64,000 bases of DNA from SMWC01 sp045561055. GTDB lineage: Bacteria > Pseudomonadota > Gammaproteobacteria > Steroidobacterales > Rariloculaceae. Positions 1-9,560 of this stretch are shown piece after piece (the first letter of the stretch is position 1; each line of letters starts with the position of its first letter). A model generated the notes under the pieces. It had not been told where the DNA came from and ran no database searches. It saw only the letters and a program-made list of their open reading frames with translations. The stretch is from the NCBI GenBank assembly GCA_045561055.1, contig JBJKYL010000016.1, positions 49,828-113,827 of the forward strand. Direction: 5' to 3'. Made by a program: the position numbers and the translations under genes.

Positions 1-975
1 ATCCAAGCACAGCAGGATACTCTCGACATTTATTGGATAGACGCTGACGGTGGGGCGGCGACCTTGATCGTAACGCCGGCAGGTGAGTCCGTGCTCATGG
101 ATGCTGGTTACAGTCTTCCAGATGATCGTCATGCAAAACGGATCGTTGCGGCGATGGCGGATGCCGGTATAGAGAGTCTCGACTACTTTATCGCATCCCA
201 TTTTCATGGCGATCATGTTGGTGGTGTTCTTGCACTTGCAGAGTTAGTAGAAATTGGTGAATTTGTCGATCATGGCGAGAGTGTGGAGAAAGAGTCTGAG
301 CGAGGTCGGCCTGCCTGGGAGGGTTATCAAGAAGCGCTTAAGTTGGCGACGAGGAGAAGCTCTTCTGCTGTTAGACCAGGTGATATTTTGCCCTTGCGAG
401 GGGTAGATCTGACGATCGTTGTATCTAATGGGGAGGTTCCTCTGCAACCGATGAATCCACAGGGATCGAACCTTCTGTGTCAGGATGCGGATCCCGGGCC
501 GGAAGATGCCGGGGAGAACAGTCGCAGTGTCGGTTACATTGTTACCCTCGGTGATTTCGAGTTTCTTAATCTCGGAGATCTAACTTTGGGCGGACAACAT
601 GTTCTTGCCTGTCCCGAAAATTTAGTCGGTGTCGTAGATCTTATGCAGATACCGCATCATGGTAATAGTGTCGCGCCGCAGCTTATGTCAGCGCTAGAGC
701 CTACGGTCGCGGTCTCTAGCACGGGCGCTCGCAAGGGTGGGAGTCCGGAAGGCTACATGGTAATGGCTAATGTTCCGGGTATCGAGGGTATCTGGCAGCT
801 GCATCGTGCACTCGGCACAGATGATCAACACAATACGAGCGAGCCGATGATCGCTAACCTTGATGAAAATGAAGACGCGGGTTATTGGATCAAAGCCGAA
901 GTCCGGTCGGATGGCGGTAGCTATAGAATTATCAACGGACGTAATCAACATCACGAAACCTATACGACAAAGTAG
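1..975 (+). CDS. Metallo-beta-lactamase-fold hydrolase, 5' truncated by window edge
   Basis: The frame is open from base 1, so the gene begins before the window; the first in-window start-like codon (TTG at 64) is internal. The visible opening IYWIDADGGAATLIV followed by LMDAG is the usual N-terminal strand pair of ComEC-type metallo-beta-lactamase domains. The metal motif SHFHGDHVGG (HxHxDH) is intact, and a later IPHHGN supplies another candidate ligand. The fold is a di-metal hydrolase; substrates in this branch are often unknown. No transmembrane segment is visible in the part present, so it is probably a soluble or exported single-domain hydrolase rather than ComEC itself. It ends 98 bases before the phosphatase start. 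Family is clear, substrate is not. Confidence 0.85.
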   Translation: MQAQQDTLDIYWIDADGGAATLIVTPAGESVLMDAGYSLPDDRHAKRIVAAMADAGIESLDYFIASHFHGDHVGGVLALAELVEIGEFVDHGESVEKESERGRPAWEGYQEALKLATRRSSSAVRPGDILPLRGVDLTIVVSNGEVPLQPMNPQGSNLLCQDADPGPEDAGENSRSVGYIVTLGDFEFLNLGDLTLGGQHVLACPENLVGVVDLMQIPHHGNSVAPQLMSALEPTVAVSSTGARKGGSPEGYMVMANVPGIEGIWQLHRALGTDDQHNTSEPMIANLDENEDAGYWIKAEVRSDGGSYRIINGRNQHHETYTTK

Positions 976-1073
976 CCGGTCGTTTTTGTCTCAATCACTG
1001 GTCAGTGGAGATTGCTTTTCATAATATTTCCAACAGCTATACGAAAATGGTGGGTCCTGAAGGAGGAGTTAGA

Positions 1074-2720
1074 TTGATTAACAGGCGATGTGCTAGTCCG
1101 ATGATCGGAGTCTTACTTATGTTGCTTGCCGGTATCGTGCCGGCCGATCCCCCGCGCTTAGTTGTTGTAATTGTGATAGATCAGATGCGCGCGGATTATT
1201 TCGATGTGTTTGCGGCTAACTACGACGGTGGTTTACTCAAGCTTCGCCAACAGGGCGCTGTGTTTCTCGATGGGCATCAGGCTCACGCTCTTACTCAGAC
1301 TGCAGCAGGACACGCGACAATCTCGACGGGCGTGTTTCCATCGCGCCATGGGGTTGTTGCGAACGCATTTTACGATCGGGTATTAGGGCAGTCAGTCGGC
1401 GCGGTGAGTGATTCATTAACATCTCTCGTTGGCGGGAGTGAGAGTAGAGGTAGCTCCCCGCTAAGATTAAAACGTGCTGGTTTAGGCGATTGGCTCAAGG
1501 CGCAGTCACCCGGTAGCAAGGCCGTTAGCGTGTCGATAAAAGATCGGGCGGCAATTTTGATGGGTGGCACCGCAGCGGATGCCGCTTACTGGCTCGACCT
1601 GGGGACAGGGAACTTCGTGACCTCAGACCATTATCTCTCTGCGTTGCCGGGTTGGGCTACGGCATTCAATATGTCCAGTTCCGTGCAGCAGTACAGTGGC
1701 ACGGAGTGGCGTCGCCTTTTACCAGATTCGGTCTACGACGACTCACCCTGGCCCGAGTTATCAGGTCAGGACCGAGCATCTTTTCGGGCTCTTCCGCGTG
1801 CACTCGGGGTAGAGGGCGAACCCCCGAATAGGCGTTATTACCAAAGTTTTCGCGGTTCGCCCTATGCTGATCTAGAGACGCTCAATTTTGCGAGGGCTGC
1901 TATTGAAGGAGAGGCCCTCGGCCAAGATTCTTTACCGGACCTTCTTTTCATTGGTTTATCAGCGACAGATTATATCGGCCACCGAGCCGGTCCTTATTCA
2001 GATGAGATTCACGATCAGCTCCTACGTTTAGACGGCTATCTCGACGAGTTCTTTACCTATCTCGACAATAACATTGAGGCTGGTGACTATTTCGTTGCAG
2101 TTAGTGCAGATCACGGTGCGGCACCAGTCCCGGAGCAGATTCCCGATGTCAATGTAAATGCGGGACGCGTTAACCCGAGTGACCTGAGGCGGTTTGTTGC
2201 TCCTGTACTTTCGGCTGCCCATGCCCGTGGGGATATAGCTTCAATTCCGGAGGTGTACTATCTGGCAGGGCCCGCGCTTCAATTCTCTGGGGAATTACCG
2301 TCGGCAGCGACACTCGAGGAGCTTCGTCGCGCGCTTGCAGGGCGTCTGCTAGAGCATCCCTCCGTTGCGGCAGCCTACACTTACGACGATCAGATCAACG
2401 GTGTAGTGGAGGATGATGAGTGGGCTGAGAGTTACCTACGCAGCTTCCATCCGGATCGTGCACCAGACGTTACAGTAAGACTTCGTGAGAACCATATTTT
2501 AAGACCGGCTGCTACGGGAACGAGTCACGGTTCCCCATATCGCTACGATACTCACGTACCTATAATTTTCTATGGATCGCGTATCTCTGCCGGGGAATTT
2601 TCTGAGCGCGTGAGAACGACTGATATTGCGCCGACACTCTCCGGGATCCTTGAGATTGAGGTCCCCGACGATCTCGATGGACGCAGTCTCTACGATTCAT
2701 TGGATATTGCTTCACCTTAG
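1074..2720 (+). CDS. Exported alkaline-phosphatase-superfamily enzyme
   Basis: A 548-residue protein of the alkaline phosphatase/phosphodiesterase superfamily (PafA/NPP-like). I start it at TTG 1074 because an AGGAGG at 1061-1066 lies seven bases upstream and the product then opens with a signal peptide (RRCASP, then a hydrophobic stretch ending near VPAD). An in-frame GTG at 1005 would bury that signal. Metal-site segments appear in order: VIDQMRADYF (Asp), a nucleophile region TQTAAGHAT (Thr expected as nucleophile), DYIGH, SADHG and GTSHG. The enzyme should hydrolyse phosphomonoesters or diesters in the periplasm; substrate preference cannot be read from sequence. A DUF6152 gene follows after 59 bases. 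Confidence 0.88.
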   Translation: MINRRCASPMIGVLLMLLAGIVPADPPRLVVVIVIDQMRADYFDVFAANYDGGLLKLRQQGAVFLDGHQAHALTQTAAGHATISTGVFPSRHGVVANAFYDRVLGQSVGAVSDSLTSLVGGSESRGSSPLRLKRAGLGDWLKAQSPGSKAVSVSIKDRAAILMGGTAADAAYWLDLGTGNFVTSDHYLSALPGWATAFNMSSSVQQYSGTEWRRLLPDSVYDDSPWPELSGQDRASFRALPRALGVEGEPPNRRYYQSFRGSPYADLETLNFARAAIEGEALGQDSLPDLLFIGLSATDYIGHRAGPYSDEIHDQLLRLDGYLDEFFTYLDNNIEAGDYFVAVSADHGAAPVPEQIPDVNVNAGRVNPSDLRRFVAPVLSAAHARGDIASIPEVYYLAGPALQFSGELPSAATLEELRRALAGRLLEHPSVAAAYTYDDQINGVVEDDEWAESYLRSFHPDRAPDVTVRLRENHILRPAATGTSHGSPYRYDTHVPIIFYGSRISAGEFSERVRTTDIAPTLSGILEIEVPDDLDGRSLYDSLDIASP

Positions 2721-2779
2721 GTAAAGCTCAACCAGCCTTTTGGATTAACTGATGATCCTATTCCATCGGATTTTAAAGA

Positions 2780-3805
2780 ATGAACGACATGACTAAATGT
2801 GCTTGCCTAGCCTCCGCAATTTTCGCGATTCCTGCCGCTGTATCTGGGCATCATTCTAACTCAGAGTACGATCAGTCAGTGGTCATCGAACTCGAGGGTG
2901 AAGTTGTAGACGTGCTCTGGCGAAATCCCCATGTGTTGCTTGAATTTGCTGCCGACGGTGATGGTGGTGAGACGTGGGAGCTAGAAGGTGCCGCCGTGAG
3001 TTCGCAGCGTCGCCGCGGGGTGACTTCGGATCTCGTAAAGATTGGTGACCGTGTGCGGGTTGCAGGTTATGCCTCGACGCGACGTGACCGGCATATGCTC
3101 ACGGAGCATGTGCTCTTGCCGGATGGTATGGAACTATTGCTGGGTTTCACAAGAGAGCCGCGCTGGTCGGATGTTGAGCTTGGTAGTAGCGCTTGGACTG
3201 TTGATCCATCGGAGGCCGCTCGAGCACAGGGAAACGGATTGTTTAGGGTCTGGAGTCGTGGCGCAGGTGTTCGCCCGTGGTATTTCCGCGAGCCGAGTGA
3301 GTTTGCATTGACCGATGCTGCTCTAGTCGTGGCTGAAAACTTTGATCCATTTGAGGATAACCCGGTACTAGACTGTACTGCCCCAGGTATGCCCGCGCTG
3401 ATGGGGAATCCATACCCGATGGAATTTGTGGAGATAGATAATGGTATCGAGGCTCGTTATGAGGAATTCGATGTTATTAGAACTATTCATCTCGATACAA
3501 TGCCCAGCGACGTAAATATTGCCAGGAGCCCGCTGGGTTACTCCGTAGGAAGATGGGAAGGGAATGCGCTGGTCGTTACGACGACCCGAATTAACTGGCC
3601 GCATTTCGGCAGAATCGGTATTCCGCAGACGGAAGCCGTTGAGGTTATCGAACGATTTATCGTAATTGACAACGGAAATCGCCTCGACTACCAACTAACA
3701 GTCTCCGACCCGGGTGTGTTGTTAGAGTCTTTTTCCTGGGAAGCACACTGGGCCTGGCGTCCAGGTGAACAGGTCAACCGTTATGAGTGCACAGTTGAAG
3801 GGTAG
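2780..3805 (+). CDS. DUF6152 exported protein, copy 1
   Basis: A 341-residue protein with a signal peptide ending near AVSGHHSN. The mature N terminus shows the DUF6152 pattern: HHSNSEYD, then LEGEVVDVLWRNPHV, then an oxidised-looking small beta domain to about residue 115. The C-terminal 200 residues form a second conserved domain with DCTAPGMP, GNPYPMEF, GYSVGRWEGN, VVTTTRI and a terminal YEC. The two cysteines (DCT and YEC) could pair in the periplasm. Function is unknown for the family. A homologue follows at 3851 and a third lies at 35844, so the organism keeps a paralogous set near exported redox enzymes. The HH pair at the mature N terminus is conserved in all three copies and could bind metal, which is inference. 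Confidence 0.85.
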   Translation: MNDMTKCACLASAIFAIPAAVSGHHSNSEYDQSVVIELEGEVVDVLWRNPHVLLEFAADGDGGETWELEGAAVSSQRRRGVTSDLVKIGDRVRVAGYASTRRDRHMLTEHVLLPDGMELLLGFTREPRWSDVELGSSAWTVDPSEAARAQGNGLFRVWSRGAGVRPWYFREPSEFALTDAALVVAENFDPFEDNPVLDCTAPGMPALMGNPYPMEFVEIDNGIEARYEEFDVIRTIHLDTMPSDVNIARSPLGYSVGRWEGNALVVTTTRINWPHFGRIGIPQTEAVEVIERFIVIDNGNRLDYQLTVSDPGVLLESFSWEAHWAWRPGEQVNRYECTVEG

Positions 3806-3850
3806 CTACTAACCGTGCATTGAGGACTGACGGGTAGATAGGTATTGAGA

Positions 3851-4867
3851 ATGAGGCATGCCGCATTTCACGTCGCTATAGCCGTTTTATGCTGGTTTTT
3901 ACCGATAATACTCTCGGCGCATCATTCGGTGAACGCATTTTATGATCTGGAAGCACCTATGGTGGTGGGTGGCACAGTTACATCAATTAGATGGGCTAAT
4001 CCGCATGTAAGGCTCAAGCTCGAAGTTAGAAGCGAAAACGGTGAATCTGAACTGTGGGATATAGATTCCGGTGGGCCAACGCTTCTGCGTCGGCTCGGAG
4101 TTACTGCCGATATAGTTGAACTTGGAGACAGTGTCATTATCTCCGGATATCCATCGAAGCGTCGCGACGATGAAATGATCGGCGTAAGTATTGGGTTGCC
4201 CGATGGTAGCGAGGCACCGCTGTTTCCAACGCTCGCACCGCGATTTGGACACGAGTTGCGGTCGGGCGTCCATATCACGGCTGAAGAGGCCGCTGCAGGT
4301 AGCCGTGAGGCTCGTGGCATCTTTCGTGTTTGGACAGCCAGTCGGGGTAGTAACGCGCCCGTTGTAGAGCCTTCTTTCACTATGACAGCTATGGTGGGTC
4401 GTGCGGCATACGATCCACTCACCGAGGATCCCGCTCTACGCTGTATCGCTCAAGGCATGCCAATTCTGATGGACAACCCGTTCCCAATCCAATTTATTGA
4501 CCAAAACAGTGACGTTCTTTTGCGCTTCGAGGTTTGGGATGCTGCACGCCTTATTCATCTTGATGAGGATCGCGCCCCTGCGGGAATAATGCCTACGACA
4601 TTAGGTTATTCCGTTGGACGTTGGGACGGTGATACGCTGGTTGTTACGACGACAGATATCGATTGGCCCTATTTCGATGACGTAGGTACGCCACAGAGTA
4701 GTGAGATAGCGCTAACTGAGCGTTTTACCCTCAGCGAGGATGAGTCTCGCTTGACTTACCAGGCTGTGATTACCGATCCAATTACACTGAATGAACCGGT
4801 AGTTCGGAATCTTCATTGGGTCTGGGTGCCGGGAGAGCGCCTCGAACCATATAACTGTACTCTCTAA
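3851..4867 (+). CDS. DUF6152 exported protein, copy 2
   Basis: Paralogue of the preceding gene, same strand, 45 bases away, so probably co-transcribed. I use ATG 3851; an in-frame TTG lies two codons earlier. The signal peptide ends near ILSAHHSV, giving the same HH start as copy 1. Conserved blocks match copy 1 in order: GGTVTSIRWANPHV, DIDSGGPTLLRRLGV, CIAQGMP, DNPFPIQF, GYSVGRWDGDTLVVTTT and a final YNC. Overall the two are clearly homologous along their length but well diverged, so the duplication is old. Role unknown; periplasmic location follows from the signal peptide. Confidence 0.85.
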   Translation: MRHAAFHVAIAVLCWFLPIILSAHHSVNAFYDLEAPMVVGGTVTSIRWANPHVRLKLEVRSENGESELWDIDSGGPTLLRRLGVTADIVELGDSVIISGYPSKRRDDEMIGVSIGLPDGSEAPLFPTLAPRFGHELRSGVHITAEEAAAGSREARGIFRVWTASRGSNAPVVEPSFTMTAMVGRAAYDPLTEDPALRCIAQGMPILMDNPFPIQFIDQNSDVLLRFEVWDAARLIHLDEDRAPAGIMPTTLGYSVGRWDGDTLVVTTTDIDWPYFDDVGTPQSSEIALTERFTLSEDESRLTYQAVITDPITLNEPVVRNLHWVWVPGERLEPYNCTL

Positions 4868-4903
4868 TCGGCGGCTAGCTTTTGATGTTCCGAATGCTTC
4901 CGA

Positions 4904-6982
4904 TCAGTGCGGTAGTTCCTCGACGACATAAGCGCTCACATCCTGAATTTCGTCAGGTGTCAACGCTGAGCCGAAGGGGGGCATTGCGTTTAATCCTTCT
5001 CTAACCTGTTGCATGACCGCAGCTAAGTTCGTCGCGTTCGTTAATGTAACACCGCCTGCGCCACCTTCGCCAACCGGACCGTGGCAGAACGTACACGCCG
5101 CATTATAAAGTGTACCGCCATTGGTGATATCAGCTGCGCGGCTTACAGTCGCCGTAAATTCCGGGGTCTCGGACGCTGGAACAATCTCATTTAGTGTTCC
5201 GTCGAGCGAGAATAGCCATACGTTGTCACCGCGAGTAGAACCGGCAAAGACATTACCGGCAGCGTATGCGACGATATACTGTTTTCCGTCCTGTTCGAAG
5301 GTGCTTACAGGGGAGTTCATACCTGCGCCGGTCTGGAACTCCCATAGGAGCGAGCCGTTTCCGGAGTCGAGCGCCGTAAGACGTCCGTCGTTACGGCCAA
5401 GAAAAACTAAATCACCCGCGGTTGCGAGTGTGCCGCTATAGCAGCGGTCCGATAGACGTTGCTGCCAGACAATTTTGTTTGTGTGCATATCCATTGCCAC
5501 GAATATGCCAGACACATGAAAGGGAATGGCACCGAATTCGCCGCCCAGAAAACGCTCGCCTAGTTGCGGCGGTAGCGGCTCTGCTTCGTTACCGCCTTTG
5601 AAGAACGACATTCGATCCGTCGCGCAGATGTACATGTGTCCTGTTCGAGGATCGTAGGCACTACCGGGCCAGTTTGCGCCTCCATTGTGACTGGGTTTCA
5701 TCACCGCGCCTTCAGTCCAAAACGGCGTGAAAATTCGGCCTTGATTAACAAGTGGGGGATAACCTTCGGGGCCGATATCTACGTGTTGTGGGACGAATGC
5801 GTCACCTATCGGGTAGGGTTGCGTCGGTGATGTCGCCTGGCGTGGTTCCTGTGGCACGGCTCTTTCTTCGATACCGATTAATGGTTCTCCTGTCTCACGG
5901 TCTAAAATATAAACCCAGCCCGTTTTGCTCGGTTCTGCCAGTCCTCGGCGCATCTCACCGTCGATCTCAATGTCAAACAGCACCACAGGACTGGGCGCAT
6001 CATAGTCCCAAATGTCATGGTGTACTTGTTGGAAGTGCCAGCGGTACTCGCCGGTATGTCCATCTACCGCGACGATGGAAGTTGAGAACAGGTTATCACC
6101 GGGACGGATATTGCCATTAAAATCTGGTCCGGGGTTGCCGGTCGAGAAGTAAACGAGATTGAGCACCGGGTCGACAGCTGGTGTTTGCCAGACAGTTGCA
6201 CCGCCGTAGAGATATACATCGTTATACTGCGGCCAGGTATCGTGGCCAATTTCTCCCGGTCCTGGCACGGTGTAGAAAGTCCACTCGAGCGAGCCATCGT
6301 CGGCGTTATAGGCCTTGACACGTCCGCGAACGCCGTACTCGGCGCCAGCGAAGCCGGTAATGACGAGTCCGTCATAATAAAGAGGTGCGCTCGTGATGCT
6401 GAAGCCTTCTTCCCAATGTTCGGCCTGGGTCGACCACACGACGGCACCCGTTTGCTGATTTAGACCAATCAGTTTACCGTCGAGTTGGCCGAGGAAAATC
6501 TTTCCTTCCCCGATAGCGACGCCGCGATTAGTCCAGCCACAGCAGATTGTATCTATAGCTTCATCGAGATTTGCTTCGTAGGTCCATAGTTTTTCGCCCG
6601 ATGCTACGCTGATAGCAAAGACATCGTTAGCGCCTGTAACTATATATATGACACCGTCATAAACGATCGGCTGTGCCTCTCCAGAATATTTACTTGCCGC
6701 GCCTGACCCATTTAGCTGAGCATGCCATACACCCTTGAGGTTAGCGACGGTGTCACGATTGATCTCATTCAGCGGTGAATAGCGCTGGTTGTATGCATTA
6801 CCACCATTAGTTATCCAACCATCGGTTGGCAAAGCAACGAGGCGTTCCCCTGAAAATGCTGGCGCGATGCTAATCTCTGTCACTTGCGTCCAGCCCGAAC
6901 TTATCCAACCTAGCATGAGAGCGAGTAAACCCCCAGCGACTTTTTTGACCGAGCGTTTTAAAGAGTCAGGCTTCGAATTCAT
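4904..6982 (-). CDS. PQQ-dependent quinohemoprotein dehydrogenase
   Basis: A 692-residue periplasmic alcohol dehydrogenase of the PQQ methanol/ethanol family with a C-terminal cytochrome c domain (type II quinohemoprotein layout). After a signal peptide (membrane stretch GGLLALMLGW) the eight-bladed propeller begins at WITNGGNAYNQRYSPL. The vicinal cysteine pair that contacts PQQ is Cys147-Cys148 in TICCGW, and the catalytic-aspartate segment WDYDAPSP is present. The heme motif CTFCH is Cys630-Cys633-His634. The family oxidises alcohols or aldehydes and passes electrons through heme c to the respiratory chain. It is last in a six-gene minus-strand run, 48 bases after the YncE-like gene. No pqq biosynthesis gene is in the window. 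Confidence 0.92.
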   Translation of the reverse strand: MNSKPDSLKRSVKKVAGGLLALMLGWISSGWTQVTEISIAPAFSGERLVALPTDGWITNGGNAYNQRYSPLNEINRDTVANLKGVWHAQLNGSGAASKYSGEAQPIVYDGVIYIVTGANDVFAISVASGEKLWTYEANLDEAIDTICCGWTNRGVAIGEGKIFLGQLDGKLIGLNQQTGAVVWSTQAEHWEEGFSITSAPLYYDGLVITGFAGAEYGVRGRVKAYNADDGSLEWTFYTVPGPGEIGHDTWPQYNDVYLYGGATVWQTPAVDPVLNLVYFSTGNPGPDFNGNIRPGDNLFSTSIVAVDGHTGEYRWHFQQVHHDIWDYDAPSPVVLFDIEIDGEMRRGLAEPSKTGWVYILDRETGEPLIGIEERAVPQEPRQATSPTQPYPIGDAFVPQHVDIGPEGYPPLVNQGRIFTPFWTEGAVMKPSHNGGANWPGSAYDPRTGHMYICATDRMSFFKGGNEAEPLPPQLGERFLGGEFGAIPFHVSGIFVAMDMHTNKIVWQQRLSDRCYSGTLATAGDLVFLGRNDGRLTALDSGNGSLLWEFQTGAGMNSPVSTFEQDGKQYIVAYAAGNVFAGSTRGDNVWLFSLDGTLNEIVPASETPEFTATVSRAADITNGGTLYNAACTFCHGPVGEGGAGGVTLTNATNLAAVMQQVREGLNAMPPFGSALTPDEIQDVSAYVVEELPH

Positions 6983-7030
6983 TGAAGTACCTATACATTC
7001 TGTTCCTGCGCGGTCAGAGTCAATGCGTAG

Positions 7031-8152
7031 CTAGTGACACACGTTGTTGGAAAGACCGATACTGAACGCGCCGATACCATTGATGCTAGCTGAAATATAC
7101 TTAATAGAGTGGTCTTCGAGGTCAACGATTGCGATCTGAGGACTATCCTTAAAAGCCACATAGGCTGTGCGTCCGTCGGCGGATCCTTGTGTGTCGAGCG
7201 GTTTGTGTCGGAACTGCCCGGATTCGACAATGTCTTTTCGCACATTGTCGTAAACAAAGAAGTTCTTATTTTCGGAGCTCGAAAACAGGTTCATACGGTC
7301 GAAACGGCCGACGGTTACTAGATCGATACCTTGGCTAACCACTATATCCTCATACTGCTCGAAGCGATGCTGGTCGATCGATACAAAACGACCGGTTTCC
7401 TTATCCATCATGTAAAGAAATACACCCTCGGGAGTAGTGTAGGGGCGCACTGGGGACGTACCTATTTCGAACGTTTGGTAGATAACTTTAGAAAATGCGT
7501 TGATGCTGTAGACTTCGCCCGTGTCATTGTTAGCGACATAGACATAGCGGCCATCGAGGCTACGGCTTGGAGAGGATAGGTTCTGGCTGACGTTGTCGGT
7601 AACTTGCATTTCGAATGTTCGTTGGGTGTTCGTGTCGATGAGCCCGATCGAGCCCGTTTGATTGTTGCTATAGTAGATATCTACCTCGTTCGGATCGAAG
7701 AGCACGTCGCTTGTTGGAGGGAAGTCTTCTAGAGTGAACATGATGTCGGCCGCGTAGGGCGAAAACAACACAAAACCACCATCCACGCTATCGGAAAAAC
7801 CGAGTTTCGTTCCCGACGTGTCGAGGACCATGTGCCGGGGCGTTATCGGAAGTTCGACCTCCCTAGCCAATTCCTGTGTACGGAGATCGTAGATGCTGAT
7901 TAGCCGCCGCTCGATATTCGTATAAACGAGAACCGGTGCATAGGGTGTTGCAATTACATCGTCGACCGGATATTTGGTTTCGATACGGAAGACTACCCGC
8001 TCCTCTCCCAGGTCGACAACATCAACAATATTGTTGGTCGTGTCGGCGGCAAACATCAATCTCAGTGGATTAGAAATATCTACTTGCGCGACAGCTGTGG
8101 CGCTAAACAAGAGTGATGTGGAGAGGAGGATAGAGGTCAACAATCTATTCAT
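7031..8152 (-). CDS. Exported YncE-like beta-propeller protein
   Basis: A 373-residue protein with a clean signal peptide (LLTSILLSTSLLFSATAVAQ). The rest consists of short repeats typical of seven-bladed YVTN/YncE propellers, for example VDVVDLGEERVVFRI, ISIYDLRTQELAREV, IGLIDTNTQRTFEM, VYVANNDTGEVYSINAF and IAIVDLEDHSIKYI. There is no heme motif and few histidines, unlike the two larger propellers upstream. It may be a binding or chaperone subunit, or a docking partner for the PQQ enzyme; the sequence does not decide. It lies 24 bases downstream of the CcdA-like gene and 48 upstream of the dehydrogenase, so shared transcription is likely. Confidence 0.82.
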   Translation of the reverse strand: MNRLLTSILLSTSLLFSATAVAQVDISNPLRLMFAADTTNNIVDVVDLGEERVVFRIETKYPVDDVIATPYAPVLVYTNIERRLISIYDLRTQELAREVELPITPRHMVLDTSGTKLGFSDSVDGGFVLFSPYAADIMFTLEDFPPTSDVLFDPNEVDIYYSNNQTGSIGLIDTNTQRTFEMQVTDNVSQNLSSPSRSLDGRYVYVANNDTGEVYSINAFSKVIYQTFEIGTSPVRPYTTPEGVFLYMMDKETGRFVSIDQHRFEQYEDIVVSQGIDLVTVGRFDRMNLFSSSENKNFFVYDNVRKDIVESGQFRHKPLDTQGSADGRTAYVAFKDSPQIAIVDLEDHSIKYISASINGIGAFSIGLSNNVCH

Positions 8153-8176
8153 GACCTGCAGAATACCAGTTATTGT

Positions 8177-9538
8177 TTAGGACAGCCCTAGATAAGGATA
8201 GATCATGTCGCTGACGGTGTGGAAGTTATCCGTGACTAGGATCAGGCCGAAAATTACGATGACGGCCATACTCGCGTAGCTTAAACGCTTAGCATTTCCT
8301 GCGAGAAACACAAGAATGCTGTCGATTTTACTGATGTAGTATGCGGAGAGTAGGAACGGTATAGCGACGCCGATTGCGAAGGTGAGCATTATGCCAGCGC
8401 CTATCGTTGCGCTACCGATGGCCCCAACATAAACGATGAGCGTCGCAACGATCGCGCCGCCGAAACAGGCCGTACAACCCAACGCGTAGCCCATGGAAGC
8501 GAGCAGGGTGCCTGTAACGTCACGGACAGATAAGTTATTCATTGCCTGACGATCGGGAATCTGGCAAGCGAGTTCACGTGTCCCACGGAATCCTACCCAC
8601 AGACCGAGCAGGATGACGAGAATTCCGGACACAACCGCGACCATACGACTGTACTCGGCGAAGATAAGCTGCGCCTGATGGCCGATAGCACCAATCATTG
8701 CACCCGCAAGCGCGTATAACAGCGTGAAGCCGATCACGAATGCTATGGCAATTTGTGTAATTTTTCGGCGGATGACGGGCGTTATCTGCCGTGTGTCGAC
8801 GGTAGTCTGGCCCGGCACGGTTGTGAATCCTGCGATTACGCCGCCGAAGACAACGACGAGTTGTAGCAGGCAGGGAGTGAGCACTGACGAGAGCAAACCG
8901 GCGCCCAGCGCGAGCATTGCGATTGGCGTAATGTCAGCCCGTGACTTTAAGTCATCCGGCAAGGCGTAGGGTGTGTCCCAGCTACCGACGAACGTCATCT
9001 CGCGTGCGCTACCGAGATAGGGGTTAGACACATAAAGTCTGATGCGTCCGGCACTATCGAAGTCTATGAGCTCGCCGTTCTCGTCGCGTTTCGAAAAGCT
9101 GAAAACGCTCAGGCGATGATGCTCGACCAGTGAGGGGCCATCGGATACTGTTGGAAAGTATTCCTCTTCGCCTACGCGCAGGGTTGCATTCGGTACGGTA
9201 GACGGGAGATCGCCACGATGGATTGTCTCGGCCACGAAAAATATTAGATTTAGATCAGGTCGAAGATTACCGACAATCGATGCGCGATCCACGTACTGAA
9301 AGTACTCATCGCTGGCGAGTGTTGCGGTTATCTCTAGATCGGGGGTATAGATTAAACGTCGTGTTAGGTATTGGGCTACGTTGCCGGCCTTGATCATACG
9401 GCTGTCGTCGCCAACATTGCGCAATAGCTGTTGGCCTTGAACGAAGTAAGGCATCACGAGCCATGATGAGGCGATGATTAGACCGACGAATAGTAAAGCT
9501 CCCAGCTTAAGCGGACTGATACGCGCAATGGCTTCCAT
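8177..9538 (-). CDS. CcdA/DsbD-like membrane thiol carrier with extra N-terminal domain
   Basis: A 453-residue membrane protein. Residues 12-32 form an N-terminal anchor, residues about 35-200 are a non-membrane domain, and from about residue 203 on there are six or more hydrophobic helices of the CcdA/DsbD-beta type. The key cysteines are Cys223 in the LTPCLLQ turn of the first core helix and Cys355/Cys358 in GCTACFGG of the fourth. CcdA proteins move reducing equivalents from cytoplasmic thioredoxin to periplasmic thiols, for heme c or copper-site assembly. The roughly 165-residue extra domain before the core is not one I recognise. Position between SCO and a propeller gene suggests it keeps the SCO thiols or the apocytochromes of this operon reduced. 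Confidence 0.85.
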   Translation of the reverse strand: MEAIARISPLKLGALLFVGLIIASSWLVMPYFVQGQQLLRNVGDDSRMIKAGNVAQYLTRRLIYTPDLEITATLASDEYFQYVDRASIVGNLRPDLNLIFFVAETIHRGDLPSTVPNATLRVGEEEYFPTVSDGPSLVEHHRLSVFSFSKRDENGELIDFDSAGRIRLYVSNPYLGSAREMTFVGSWDTPYALPDDLKSRADITPIAMLALGAGLLSSVLTPCLLQLVVVFGGVIAGFTTVPGQTTVDTRQITPVIRRKITQIAIAFVIGFTLLYALAGAMIGAIGHQAQLIFAEYSRMVAVVSGILVILLGLWVGFRGTRELACQIPDRQAMNNLSVRDVTGTLLASMGYALGCTACFGGAIVATLIVYVGAIGSATIGAGIMLTFAIGVAIPFLLSAYYISKIDSILVFLAGNAKRLSYASMAVIVIFGLILVTDNFHTVSDMIYPYLGLS

Positions 9539-9560
9539 CTCGATCGGTTCCCAGCCACGA

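Noticed and set aside
1005..1073. GTG 1005 as start of the phosphatase-like gene
   Set aside because: It places 23 residues before the signal peptide and has no ribosome site; TTG 1074 has AGGAGG at ideal distance.
3940..4422. 160-codon minus-strand frame within DUF6152 copy 2
   Set aside because: Antisense to a clearly conserved gene; Ser/Pro/Arg-rich shadow translation.
5752..6120. 122-codon plus-strand frame within the PQQ dehydrogenase
   Set aside because: Antisense shadow of a strongly conserved coding region.
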